Part shown: piece after piece, positions 13,956 to 22,588 of the stretch
How the letters are laid out: each line of letters opens with the position of its first letter
How positions within the stretch are numbered: the first letter of the stretch is position 1
NCBI GenBank assembly: GCA_000438415.1
Contig: FR902221.1
Coordinates: 1-37,888, forward strand
DNA: 37,888 nucleotides
Direction: 5' to 3'
Source: Clostridium sp. CAG:628
GTDB lineage: Bacteria > Bacillota_I > Bacilli_A > RF39 > UBA660
Notes under the pieces: generated by a model
What the model saw: only the letters and a program-made list of their open reading frames with translations
Databases searched by the model: none
Told to the model about the DNA's origin: nothing
Program-made: the position numbers and the translations under genes

Positions 13956-15978
13956 TATTTATAGAGTTACTATAGTTGGAGTTATAATATATGCTCTTAT
14001 AGTAACTCTTTTACCTAAATATGAAAGTGTTTATAAAGGAAGTGAAGAAGATTTCTTGTGTTCTATTGATAACTATAAAATAGAAGAAGATAAGATGAAG
14101 TTAGAACTTGTTTGTAAAGAAAAATTAGTGGGTAGTTATTATTTTAAAAATGATGAGTATAAATTTTTTAAGAAAAAAGTTAATATTGGAAGCAGTGTTA
14201 TTGTTAAAGGGAAGTTAGTGTCACCTAAAAATAATACAGTTCCATACTTGTTTAATTATAAAAAATATTTATATAATAAAAGAGTTTATTATACTTTGAA
14301 AATAGATAGTATTAAAATACTTAATGAAAATAGTAATCCTTTTATTAAATTAAAAAATAGAGTTATTAAACATGTAAATAGTTATAAAGATAGTACTTAT
14401 TTATATGCTTTTATATTAGGTAAAACTGAACTTATAAGTGATGAAGTTTTAACTAGTTATAGAGAAAATGGAATAAGTCACTTGTTTGCACTTAGTGGGT
14501 TACATGTATCTATATTTAGTTCTATACTTTTATTTATACTTAAGAAGTTAAGATTCAAAGAAATTTTAAATTATGTTTTAATATTTATTTTTCTTTTATT
14601 ATTTTCATTTATAACTGGGTTTTCACCATCAATATTAAGAGCAACTTTATTATTTTTTTTATTAAGTATTAATAAAGTGTTTTATTTAAATATTAGAACA
14701 CTTGATATACTTTATTTAGTATTTATTATTTTAGTTATTATTAATCCATTTATTATATATAATTTAAATTTTATTTTATCATTTACTGCTGCTTTCTTTT
14801 TGATTTTTTCTAGTGATTTGTTAAAAGGTAAAAACTATTTTGTTAGTTTGTTTAAGGTAAGTTTACTTTCTTATTTTGCAAGTTTACCACTTAGTATATA
14901 TTATTTTGGATATACAAATTTATTAGGAACTATACTTAACTTGGTTTTTGTACCTTTAGTTAGTTTTGTGGTTTTTCCTTTAACACTTCTTACTTTTATA
15001 ATTAGTAAGTTTTATTCAATACTTAATATTACAACTAATTTGTTAGAGAGTTTATCATTATTATTTAACAAGTTTAAAATAATTATTTATTTTCCTAGGA
15101 TTAATTTAATATTTGTTTTTATTTATTTGAGTATACTTATGTTATATATTAAATTTAAAAAGAAGATATGTTTATACTTAATAATAGTTTTACTTATATT
15201 TTTTAAAATTAGACCGTATATGGATAATAATACTTATATTTATTATATAGATGTAGGACAAGGGGATTCTATTTTGGTTGTGACACCACACCTAAATAAG
15301 ACAATATTAATTGATACTGGTGGTATAGTTAGTTTTAATGAGAATTATAAAAGTAATATTGTTAAAAACAAAACTATTCCTTTCTTTAGAAGAATTGGAA
15401 TTAATAAAGTTGATTATTTGTTTCTTACACATGGAGACTATGATCATGCTGGTGAAGCAAATGAACTATTGAGTAATTTTTGTGTTAAAAAAGTTTTTAT
15501 TAATAAGGGTAATATTAATAATATTGAAAAGAAAATAAATAATAAAGAAGTTTTGAGGTTAAAAAATTTTGTTATAGATAATATAAAAGTTAATTCTTTA
15601 AATAATAATGTATTTAATAATGAAAATGATGATTCTACTATATTACTTTTTAATATATATGACTATAAGTTTTTATTTATGGGAGATGCTAGTATTAAAA
15701 CAGAAGAGTATTTATTAAATAATTATATTTTACCTAATGTTGATATATTAAAAGTTGGACATCATGGATCATATACTTCAACTAGTACTGATTTTATAAA
15801 TGTGATTAAACCCAAATACTCAGTTATTAGTGTAGGAGAAAACAATATGTATAAACATCCTAATAAGAGTGTTCTTGATATTTTAGATAATACAAAATTA
15901 TTTAGAACTGATGTGGATGGAACTATTGAAGTAAAAATAAGTAAAAAAGGATATAAGATTAAAACTTATGTTCCATAA
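13921..15978 (+). CDS. comEC: Competence DNA channel ComEC/Rec2
   Basis: 685 aa. An N-terminal soluble OB-like part precedes the Competence domain with ALSGLHVSIFSSILL near residue 193, followed by many transmembrane helices (to about 435). The C-terminal metallo-beta-lactamase domain starts IYYIDVGQGDSILVV, with LTHGDYDHAG near 502 and VGHHGSY near 615. ComEC forms the channel that imports single-stranded DNA; the beta-lactamase domain probably degrades the other strand. All three usual parts are present, so the gene looks functional. The start at ATG 13921 lies inside comEA; AGGAAAT upstream is a modest ribosome site. Confidence 0.95.
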   Translation: MIKLRTILLQSNIYRVTIVGVIIYALIVTLLPKYESVYKGSEEDFLCSIDNYKIEEDKMKLELVCKEKLVGSYYFKNDEYKFFKKKVNIGSSVIVKGKLVSPKNNTVPYLFNYKKYLYNKRVYYTLKIDSIKILNENSNPFIKLKNRVIKHVNSYKDSTYLYAFILGKTELISDEVLTSYRENGISHLFALSGLHVSIFSSILLFILKKLRFKEILNYVLIFIFLLLFSFITGFSPSILRATLLFFLLSINKVFYLNIRTLDILYLVFIILVIINPFIIYNLNFILSFTAAFFLIFSSDLLKGKNYFVSLFKVSLLSYFASLPLSIYYFGYTNLLGTILNLVFVPLVSFVVFPLTLLTFIISKFYSILNITTNLLESLSLLFNKFKIIIYFPRINLIFVFIYLSILMLYIKFKKKICLYLIIVLLIFFKIRPYMDNNTYIYYIDVGQGDSILVVTPHLNKTILIDTGGIVSFNENYKSNIVKNKTIPFFRRIGINKVDYLFLTHGDYDHAGEANELLSNFCVKKVFINKGNINNIEKKINNKEVLRLKNFVIDNIKVNSLNNNVFNNENDDSTILLFNIYDYKFLFMGDASIKTEEYLLNNYILPNVDILKVGHHGSYTSTSTDFINVIKPKYSVISVGENNMYKHPNKSVLDILDNTKLFRTDVDGTIEVKISKKGYKIKTYVP

Positions 15979-15991
15979 GAAAGGAGATATT

Positions 15992-16924
15992 ATGAATTAT
16001 TATGATGAAATAAAGAATATATTAGTAGATAATGCTATTGGAAGAAAGGTAAGAGAATATAAAAGTAACCAAAAAGATTTAGAAAGTTACTATAATGTGG
16101 GGAAACTTTTGGTGGAAGCACAAGGTGGAGAAGAAAGGGCTAAGTATGGTGATGGTCTCATCAAGGAGTATTCTAAAAGGCTTACAAGTGAACTTGGAAA
16201 AGGATATACTGTGACTAGATTAAAATATATGAGAACATTTTTTGAAGTTGTTAAAAAAAGTCCGCCATTGGCGGACCAATTCAAAAATATAAATATTACA
16301 TGGTCTAACATATGTGAAATATTATATTTGAAAAATATTGAAGAAATAAAATATTATTTAGATCTATCAAACAAATTATGTCTGACAAAACGTGAATTAA
16401 GATTAAGAATAAAGTCTGATGAATATAATAGACTTCCAGCGGAAGTTAAAGAAAAGTTAAAAAGTAATGAAGTAATAAGTAATAGTGAGAAAGTACCATC
16501 ACCTGTTGTATTACATGATTTGAGGGTGGATGGTAAATTAACTGAAAAATTAGTGCAAGCATTGATAGATGAAAACCCAATAAATTTTTGTAATGTCTTG
16601 GGTGAGGGCTACACTTATTGTGGTAGTCAGTACAAAATCAAAATAGGTGCAAACTATAACTATATAGATGTTTTATTATTTAACGTAATGGATATGAATT
16701 ATGTGGTAGTAGAAATAAAAGTAACTGAACTTAAGAAAGAATATGTAGGCCAGATACAAACATATATGAATTATGTTGATGTTAATTTGAAAAAAGAGTT
16801 TCACAATAAAACAACTGGAATACTTCTAGTAAGACAGAATAATAAATGGCTAATTAAATATATAAATAATGATGGTATAACTATCAGAAGTTTTATAACT
16901 GATAATGAGAAAATAATAGTTTAG
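15992..16924 (+). CDS. YhcG/DUF1016-type PD-(D/E)XK nuclease, copy 1
   Basis: 310 aa. The start MNYYDE at ATG 15992 has GAAAGGAGAT just upstream; an earlier in-frame ATG at 15968 lies within comEC. The N-terminal DUF1016_N region (YNVGKLLVEAQGG, AKYGDGLIKEYSKRLTSELG) is followed by the C-terminal nuclease domain with IDVLLFN and VVVEIKVTELKKEYVGQ, where Asp and E-x-K are the likely metal and catalytic residues. The family is linked to restriction or mobile-DNA defence, without a settled mechanism. The adjacent gene is a close paralog (tandem duplication). A perfect GTCCGCC-ATT-GGCGGAC hairpin lies in the coding sequence at 16260-16276, encoding PPLAD. Confidence 0.85.
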   Translation: MNYYDEIKNILVDNAIGRKVREYKSNQKDLESYYNVGKLLVEAQGGEERAKYGDGLIKEYSKRLTSELGKGYTVTRLKYMRTFFEVVKKSPPLADQFKNINITWSNICEILYLKNIEEIKYYLDLSNKLCLTKRELRLRIKSDEYNRLPAEVKEKLKSNEVISNSEKVPSPVVLHDLRVDGKLTEKLVQALIDENPINFCNVLGEGYTYCGSQYKIKIGANYNYIDVLLFNVMDMNYVVVEIKVTELKKEYVGQIQTYMNYVDVNLKKEFHNKTTGILLVRQNNKWLIKYINNDGITIRSFITDNEKIIV

Positions 16925-16934
16925 GAGGGTTAAA

Positions 16935-17879
16935 ATGAATTATTACAATGAAATAAAGAATATTTTGGTTGATAATGCTATAGGAAGAAAGGTAAGAGAA
17001 TACAAGAGTAATCAAAAAGATTTAGAAAGTTACTATAATGTGGGAAAACTTTTAGTAGAAGCACAAGGTGGAGAAGAAAGAGCTAAATATGGTGATGGAC
17101 TCATTCAAGAGTATTCTAAAAGACTTACTAGTGAACTTGGAAAAGGATATTCAACTAGAATGTTAAAAAGAATGAGATTATTTTATTTGCTTATTCAAAA
17201 AGGGACGCCATTGGCGGCCCAATTTAAAAACATAAATACTACTTGGTCAAATGTATGTGAAATAATGCAGTTAAAAAATATTGCAGAAATGAAATACTAT
17301 TTAGATTTATCAAATAAATTATGTTTGACAAAACGTGAATTAAGATTAAGAATAAAGTCTGGTGAATATAATAGGCTTCCGTTAGAAATTAAAGAAAAGT
17401 TAAAAACTAGTGAAGTAATTAGTCCGAATAAAAAGATTCCATCGCCTGTTGTATTACAAAACTTAAAAATCAATGGGGAACTTTCAGAAAAAATGGTACA
17501 AAAATGGATAGACGAAAATCCAACTTTATTTTGTGAATCTTTAGGTGATGGATATACTTATGTAAAAAGTCAGTACAAAATTAAAATAGGTGCAAACTAT
17601 AATTATATAGACGTGCTTTTATTTAATGCAGTTGATTTAAATTATGTAGTGGTAGAGATAAAAGTAACTGAACTTAAAAAAGAATATATTGGGCAAATAC
17701 AAACTTATATGAATTATATTGATATTAATTTGAGAAAAGAGTTTCACAATAAAACAACTGGAATACTTTTAGTAAGAGAGAATAATAAGTGGTTAATTAA
17801 ATATGTAAACAATAATGATATTGTTGTTAGAGAATTTATTGTTAATGAAGAATTAATATTAACAAGCAAAATGGTGTAG
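16935..17879 (+). CDS. YhcG/DUF1016-type PD-(D/E)XK nuclease, copy 2
   Basis: 314 aa, starting 10 bp after copy 1 with AGGAGGG upstream. The first 60 residues are almost identical to copy 1, as is the nuclease core (KIGANYNYIDVLLFN, VVVEIKVTELKKEYIGQIQT). Divergence is concentrated in two places: about residues 70-100 (STRMLKRMRLFYLLIQKGTPLAAQ versus the copy 1 equivalent) and the segment before the nuclease core (about 145-195). Both copies keep the catalytic pattern, so they may form a homo- or heteromeric pair with different specificities. The equivalent of the copy 1 hairpin is present but imperfect (17202-17220). A terminator follows. Confidence 0.85.
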   Translation: MNYYNEIKNILVDNAIGRKVREYKSNQKDLESYYNVGKLLVEAQGGEERAKYGDGLIQEYSKRLTSELGKGYSTRMLKRMRLFYLLIQKGTPLAAQFKNINTTWSNVCEIMQLKNIAEMKYYLDLSNKLCLTKRELRLRIKSGEYNRLPLEIKEKLKTSEVISPNKKIPSPVVLQNLKINGELSEKMVQKWIDENPTLFCESLGDGYTYVKSQYKIKIGANYNYIDVLLFNAVDLNYVVVEIKVTELKKEYIGQIQTYMNYIDINLRKEFHNKTTGILLVRENNKWLIKYVNNNDIVVREFIVNEELILTSKMV

Positions 17880-17909
17880 TGAATTATATAGAGCACTTAA
17901 ATAAACTAA

Positions 17910-17930
17910 AAAGTCCAAATACTGGACTTT
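17910..17930 (-). terminator. Bidirectional terminator between the nuclease pair and rarA
   Basis: AAAGTCCA-AATAC-TGGACTTT, an 8-bp perfect stem. On the minus strand it is followed by a T-rich run, so it serves rarA best; it also ends the nuclease operon from the other side. Confidence 0.8.
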
Positions 17931-17950
17931 CATTCGTTACAAAAAATTAA

Positions 17951-19144
17951 TTATTCTCCTTTAATTTTTTTGTTATATTCGTACATTGCTTGTTCATATT
18001 TATTATCTCCTGGATAATAGTATTTGCTTGTTTTTATATTGTCTGGTAAATATTGTTGTTTTACATAATGATTTTTATAATTATGTGGATATTTATAGTT
18101 AGGACTAGTTGTTCTAATATGTTCTGGAACTCTACCAACATTGCTTCTTTTTAAGTCATTTAATGCAGCACTATAAGTCTTTTCAATAGTATTACTTTTT
18201 GGGCTTAAAGCCATTTCGATTACCGCTTGAGTAAGAGGTTTATAAAGTTCTGGCAAGCCTAATCTTTCAGACGCCTCTATTGCAGTTAATACTTTAGTTT
18301 GAAGAGTAGGGTTAGCAAGACCAATGTCTTCATAGGCAATAACAAGCATTCTTCTATAAAGTATATCAAAGTCTCCTGCATCAATTAGTCTCATTAAATA
18401 ATGGACTGAAGCATCTACATCACTTCCTCTTATACTTTTTTGAAATGCACTTATCACATCATAATATCCATCTTCATTTTTATCATAAAATAAATTTGTT
18501 CTAGGACTTATTTCATTAATATTATCTATAGTAAAATTAGGACCAAAACTATTATAACAGAACTCTACTAAATTATATGCAAATCTTAAATCTCCTGCAC
18601 TTAATTTGGCTACATGACTTTTTATTTCATCTGTTAAATTAATATCTGTATATACTTCTTTAACTCTATTAAGTGCATTAAATATATCATCTTCAGTTAA
18701 TTCTTTTAGTTCTATTAACTGACATCTACTTCTAATTGCAGGGTTAATTGAATGAAATGGATTAGAACTAGTAAGTCCTATAAGAGTTAATTTACCACTT
18801 TCTATAAAAGATAGTAATAAATCTTGTTTATCTTTGTTCATTCTATGTATTTCATCTACTATTAAAACTAAATTATCTATCATTTTACTTTCTTCAAATA
18901 CTACTTCAAAATCTTTTTTACTATTAATAGTAGCATTTAACATTCTATAAGAACATTTTAATTCATTCATAAGCATCAGCGCTATTGTGGTTTTTCCTAT
19001 ACCACTTTTACCATAGAATATTATATTAAATATTTTATTATTTTTAACTAAATTATTAAGTATTTTATTTTCACCAACTATATGAGTTTGTCCAACTATA
19101 TTGTTAAGAGTATTTGGTCTTAACTTATTTGCTAAAGTTTCCAC
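17951..19144 (-). CDS. rarA: Replication-associated recombination ATPase RarA/MgsA
   Basis: 397 aa with start GTG 19144 (METLANKLRP), preceded by AGGTGAT; a GTG at 19153 lies inside that ribosome site. Walker A is GKSGIGKT (about 45-52), Walker B is LIVDEIHR, and an SSNPF sensor and the arginine-finger region AIRSRCQ follow. The C-terminal MgsA domains have RRMLVIAYEDIGLANP and LYKPLTQAVIEMALSPKSN. RarA is a clamp-loader-like AAA+ protein acting at stalled replication forks. It is a single gene facing the nuclease pair. Full family length and all motifs are present. Confidence 0.95.
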   Translation of the reverse strand: METLANKLRPNTLNNIVGQTHIVGENKILNNLVKNNKIFNIIFYGKSGIGKTTIALMLMNELKCSYRMLNATINSKKDFEVVFEESKMIDNLVLIVDEIHRMNKDKQDLLLSFIESGKLTLIGLTSSNPFHSINPAIRSRCQLIELKELTEDDIFNALNRVKEVYTDINLTDEIKSHVAKLSAGDLRFAYNLVEFCYNSFGPNFTIDNINEISPRTNLFYDKNEDGYYDVISAFQKSIRGSDVDASVHYLMRLIDAGDFDILYRRMLVIAYEDIGLANPTLQTKVLTAIEASERLGLPELYKPLTQAVIEMALSPKSNTIEKTYSAALNDLKRSNVGRVPEHIRTTSPNYKYPHNYKNHYVKQQYLPDNIKTSKYYYPGDNKYEQAMYEYNKKIKGE

Positions 19145-19269
19145 TAAAATCACCTAGTTATTATTTTACCATAATTTTTACTTTTTTTGTATGCATTTTT
19201 AATATTAGTTCTAGCTAATATATAATCAGTACTCATATTATAAAAATCTAGTAATTTATTTAATTTATA

Positions 19270-19513
19270 GTTGGAATGTTATTCTTTTTATTTTCATATT
19301 TAGAGTAATCAGCCTGGCTTTGATAATTAATCCATATATGCGATAAATGAAGACGATGATTTTAGAATATGACAATTATAGTCTCGTGATATATCCGATC
19401 CTTCTGTTTTAGTTCGTCCGGTACTTAGTATAAACTCATGTGTTGAATAGGCTAGTAAAGACGGAAGTCCAGAAAAGCCATATATATTTTTAGAAACTGA
19501 AAATGGTTGTTAA
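19270..19513 (+). pseudogene. Decayed copy of the surface-protein C-terminal cassette
   Basis: Within the roughly 430-bp gap between rarA and xerD, one frame reads VRPVLSINSCVE, stop, ASKDGSPEKPYIFLETENGC, stop. This aligns with VRPAISLKSCTKWASGDGSSSNPY ending ETETGC at 270-345. At least two in-frame stops (TGA near 19387, TAG near 19447) and no start mark it as dead. The last 20 bases before and including the stop are nearly identical to those at 324-345. The upstream limit is uncertain. It is AT-rich, unlike the GC-rich copy at the window start. Confidence 0.7.
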
Positions 19514-19583
19514 TATTATGTAAAGAAAAGAAAGTTATGTTACTTCCTTTTTATTTATGTTATATAATTATAATGTGAGGTAT

Positions 19584-20459
19584 ATGAATTATTTGGATGA
19601 TTATATAATATTTTTAAAAACTGAGAAGAAGTTAGGAGTTAATTCTATAACTAGTTATGAGCTTGATTTAGATAGTTTTTTTAAGTTTTTTACCTTAGAT
19701 GTGGTTAATTGTACTAAGAATGATATATTAGGCTATATTGGGTCTTTAAAAGGCTCTAGTGTTAGTACTATTAATAGACATATTAGTTCTTTAAAAGGGT
19801 ACTTTAACTACTTATTAGAGAACAACTATATTAGAGTTAATCCTATGGAAGACATTAGTACTTTAAAAAAGAGTAAATTGTTACCCAAGTATTTGAGTAT
19901 AAGTGAAGTAGATAATTTACTTAATATAAAGTTGGTTACTCCATTTGATTATAGAAATAAGGCAATGCTTGAACTTATGTATGGAACTGGACTTAGGGTT
20001 AGTGAACTAGTTAAGTTAAAGTATTCTAACATAGACTTTGAAAATAGTTTAGTTAGAGTAACTGGTAAGGGTAAAAAGGATAGAATTATTCCTATGGGAG
20101 AAGTGTGTGCTTATTATTTAAAAATATATTTAAGTGAGTATAGGAATAAACTATTAAAGAGAAATACATATGATGAAGTTTTTCTAAATAATCATGGTAA
20201 ACCTATTACTAGGCAAGGATTTAATTTTATTCTAGAAAATATTAAAGAGTGTGCAGGTATTACGAAAACACTTACTCCTCATGTGTTAAGACACTCGTTT
20301 GCAACACATTTACTTGAAGGAGGAGCAGATATTAGAAGTATTCAAGAAATGTTAGGGCATGAAAATATTAGTACAACTAATATATATACTGAAGTAGTTA
20401 ATGATGTATTAAAAGAAAATTATTTAGGGTTTCACCCTAGAGCTAGAAAGGATAGTTGA
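19584..20459 (+). CDS. xerD: Tyrosine recombinase XerD
   Basis: 291 aa. Start taken at ATG 19584 (MNYLDDYIIFLK) after GTGAGG; an in-frame ATG at 19557 lies before it without a ribosome site. The N-terminal SAM-like core-binding domain (about 1-85) is followed by the catalytic domain with Arg138 (GTGLRVSELV), the KGKKDR lysine hairpin, His233/Arg236 (TPHVLRHSFATH), His259 (LGHENIS) and nucleophile Tyr268 (TNIYTEV). It resolves chromosome dimers at dif with XerC or acts alone. Overlap with deoB reproduces the Bacillus ripX-drm order, which supports XerD over other integrases. Confidence 0.92.
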   Translation: MNYLDDYIIFLKTEKKLGVNSITSYELDLDSFFKFFTLDVVNCTKNDILGYIGSLKGSSVSTINRHISSLKGYFNYLLENNYIRVNPMEDISTLKKSKLLPKYLSISEVDNLLNIKLVTPFDYRNKAMLELMYGTGLRVSELVKLKYSNIDFENSLVRVTGKGKKDRIIPMGEVCAYYLKIYLSEYRNKLLKRNTYDEVFLNNHGKPITRQGFNFILENIKECAGITKTLTPHVLRHSFATHLLEGGADIRSIQEMLGHENISTTNIYTEVVNDVLKENYLGFHPRARKDS

Positions 20460-20461
20460 TT

Positions 20462-21619
20462 ATGTTTAAAAGAGTTTTTTTGATAGTAATGGATAGTTTA
20501 GGAGTAGGAGCATCACCTGATGCGTCGAAGTTTGGAGATGAAGGCGCTAGTACTTTAGGACATATTTTAGTAAATGATAATTATCATTTGCCTGTGTTTG
20601 AAAAGTTAGGATTAGTTGATTTAGTGAAACATGAAAACAAGTATAAAATTGGTTATCATGGTAAATTAGAACCAATTAATAAAGCTAAAGATACTTTGAA
20701 TGGTCATTATGAAATGATGGGAGTAGTTTATGATAAACCTTTTATGACTTATCCTAATGGTTTCCCTTTAGTTTTAATTAGTGAAATTCAAAGAGTAACA
20801 GGAAGAGAAGTAATAGGTAATTGTGTTCATAGTGGAACAGAGATTATTAAAGAACTTGGTGAAATGCATATGAAAACTGGTGCGTTAATTATATACACCA
20901 GTGCTGACTCAGTACTTCAAGTTGCTGCTCATGAAGATGTTATTCCTGTTGATGAATTATATAGTATTTGTGAAAAGATTAGTAAACTTGTTTTTAATGA
21001 AGAATATAAGGTTGGAAGAGTTATTGCTAGACCTTTTATAGGAAAACCTGGTAACTTTACAAGAACACCTAATAGAAAAGACTTTACTCAAGAACCACCT
21101 AAAAATGTTATGACAATGCTTTGTGATAAAGGGTATGATGTGATAGCATTAGGTAAAATAAAAGATATATTTGCTGATACGGGTATAAGTGTTGGACTTA
21201 AAACTAAAAATAATATAGATGGTATTATTAAGCTAAATGATTTTGCAAGAAGTGACTTTAATGGTTTATTATTTCTTAATTTAAATGATTTTGATAGTAG
21301 TTATGGACATAGAAGAAATAGGGAAGGGTACTTAAAATGTTTAGAAGAATTAGATTATTACTTACCTACTTTCTTAAATAGATTAAGAGATGATGACTTA
21401 GTTATATTTACTGCTGACCACGGAAATGATCCAACATATAAAGGAACTGATCATACTAGAGAATATACTCCAATAATATTTTTTAGTAAAAGTTTTAAGT
21501 ACAGAGGAGAACTAGCTACGAGAAAGAGTTTTGCTTGTATAGGTGCTACTATCTTGGAGAATTTTGGAATAGAAAATACTTTAGGACTAGGGGAGAGTTA
21601 TTTAGATAAATTAAAATAA
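20462..21619 (+). CDS. deoB: Phosphopentomutase DeoB
   Basis: 385 aa. Start at ATG 20462 (MFKRVFLIVMDSLGVG), 10 bases after AAAGGA. Alkaline-phosphatase-fold motifs are Asp11 in VMDSLGVG, the phosphorylated Thr78 in AKDTLNGHYE, TSADSVLQVAAHE, ARPFIGKPGNFTRTPNRKD and the C-terminal metal sites TADHGNDPTYKGTDHTREY. It interconverts ribose-1-phosphate and ribose-5-phosphate in nucleoside salvage, in the cytoplasm. It is coupled to xerD and ended by a strong terminator. One minor substitution (Asn for the second Thr in the DTxTGH loop) is not expected to be fatal. Confidence 0.95.
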   Translation: MFKRVFLIVMDSLGVGASPDASKFGDEGASTLGHILVNDNYHLPVFEKLGLVDLVKHENKYKIGYHGKLEPINKAKDTLNGHYEMMGVVYDKPFMTYPNGFPLVLISEIQRVTGREVIGNCVHSGTEIIKELGEMHMKTGALIIYTSADSVLQVAAHEDVIPVDELYSICEKISKLVFNEEYKVGRVIARPFIGKPGNFTRTPNRKDFTQEPPKNVMTMLCDKGYDVIALGKIKDIFADTGISVGLKTKNNIDGIIKLNDFARSDFNGLLFLNLNDFDSSYGHRRNREGYLKCLEELDYYLPTFLNRLRDDDLVIFTADHGNDPTYKGTDHTREYTPIIFFSKSFKYRGELATRKSFACIGATILENFGIENTLGLGESYLDKLK

Positions 21620-21650
21620 GGAAGACAATTATTAACCGTCTTCCTTTTTT
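21620..21650 (+). terminator. Terminator of xerD-deoB
   Basis: GGAAGAC and GTCTTCC form a perfect 7-bp stem with an 11-base loop, followed by six T's. It starts at the deoB stop and also faces the convergent small gene on the minus strand. Confidence 0.92.
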
Positions 21651-21652
21651 AG

Positions 21653-21772
21653 CTATTTACATCTAGATTGATTTCTAGATTGACTTCTAGCACTAGTTTT
21701 TTTAGTATTACGTGCATTATTTTTAGCACTGTTTCTACTAGTATTTCTAGCGTTATTTCTCATGTTAGCCAC
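21653..21772 (-). CDS. Tiny Asn/Ser/Arg-rich basic protein (39 aa)
   Basis: A short minus-strand frame beginning GTG 21772-21770 with a near-perfect AGGTGGTGAT ribosome site 4-6 bases upstream and ending TAG at 21653, right at the shared terminator. The product starts MANMRNNARNTSRNSAKNNA and consists almost wholly of Asn, Ser, Arg, Lys, Ala, Thr and Gln in short degenerate repeats (RN-x-ARNTS), with a single Cys near the end. It is strongly basic and without hydrophobic core, so disordered or nucleic-acid binding. It recalls small spore proteins in size and composition, but I see no firm family motif. The ribosome site and terminator placement argue that it is real. Confidence 0.6.
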   Translation of the reverse strand: MANMRNNARNTSRNSAKNNARNTKKTSARSQSRNQSRCK

Positions 21773-21860
21773 TTATATCACCACCTGTTATTATTATTGG
21801 TTGAATATTTAATTTAATGCAAATAAATAGTAAAGTTTAGTGGTAATTATTAGCATAATC

Positions 21861-21889
21861 TTGAATTATTTATGAAATGTGGTTATACT
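21861..21889 (+). promoter_or_regulatory. Promoter of the first lipoprotein gene
   Basis: -35 TTGAAT (21861-21866), a 17-base spacer, -10 TATACT (21884-21889), about 27 bases before the TTG start. Confidence 0.7.
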
Positions 21890-21915
21890 TTATTTATAGG
21901 GGAGATGATTAATAA

Positions 21916-22539
21916 TTGAATATTGAATACAAGAAAAGATTAATAAGTATAGTTTTATCTATAAATATACTAGCAACTGGTTCTTTAATGAGTGGGTGTG
22001 AGTTTAATAATAATAAAACTACTGAGGATGTTCCTGTTAGTAGTAGTTCAGAAATATTAGACTATTATGACTTAAATAATATTTTAAGTAAAGTAGATGG
22101 ATTTGTTCATATAATTAATTATAAAGAAGAAAATAATTATTATGTTGGAACATTTAAAAATGATAATGATGTTATATATAAATTAATAGACAAATATGGT
22201 AATATTTTAGAAGATGACTATATTGATGTAAATATAGTTAATGCTAATAAAATAATTAGTAATATTAATTATGATAAAGATGTTATTTTGTTTAATAGTG
22301 ATAATTATATTTATATAGAAGGTAATATTATTGGAAGTAATTTATTAGATGGTAGTATGATAGCGCATTCTTATTTTGATGAGTATATGGTATACAATGA
22401 TATTGTTTTATTTAGATATCAAAATGTTTATTCTTATATAGATAAAGATGGTTATATTAAAACTAGTGAATGTAAAGATTTTAATGAGTTAAAAGACTTT
22501 GTTAGTAGTAGTAATGTACTTTCTTTAAATAATAATTGA
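21916..22539 (+). CDS. Lipoprotein with WG-like repeats (207 aa)
   Basis: Starts at TTG 21916 after AGGGGAGATGATT; no ATG is available. The signal peptide ends in a lipobox LMSGC, with Cys28 as the lipidated residue. The mature part is Asn/Asp/Tyr-rich and contains degenerate beta repeats such as LIDKYGNILEDDYID and YSYIDKDGYIKTSE, resembling the KG/WG repeat pattern of surface proteins. It is therefore probably anchored to the outer face of the membrane. It has its own promoter and is followed by a larger lipoprotein of the same style with its own promoter. Function unknown. Confidence 0.75.
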   Translation: MNIEYKKRLISIVLSINILATGSLMSGCEFNNNKTTEDVPVSSSSEILDYYDLNNILSKVDGFVHIINYKEENNYYVGTFKNDNDVIYKLIDKYGNILEDDYIDVNIVNANKIISNINYDKDVILFNSDNYIYIEGNIIGSNLLDGSMIAHSYFDEYMVYNDIVLFRYQNVYSYIDKDGYIKTSECKDFNELKDFVSSSNVLSLNNN

Positions 22540-22564
22540 TTTTATATGTGTTTTAGTATATAAT
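22536..22564 (+). promoter_or_regulatory. Promoter of the second lipoprotein gene
   Basis: -35 TTGATT (22536-22541, overlapping the previous stop codon), a 17-base spacer, -10 TATAAT (22559-22564). Confidence 0.7.
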
Positions 22565-22588
22565 ATTGTGCCAAGATGGTGATGAAAA

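Noticed and set aside
16090..16311. Minus-strand frame inside the first nuclease gene
   Set aside because: Antisense shadow of a clearly coding gene with a conserved protein family.
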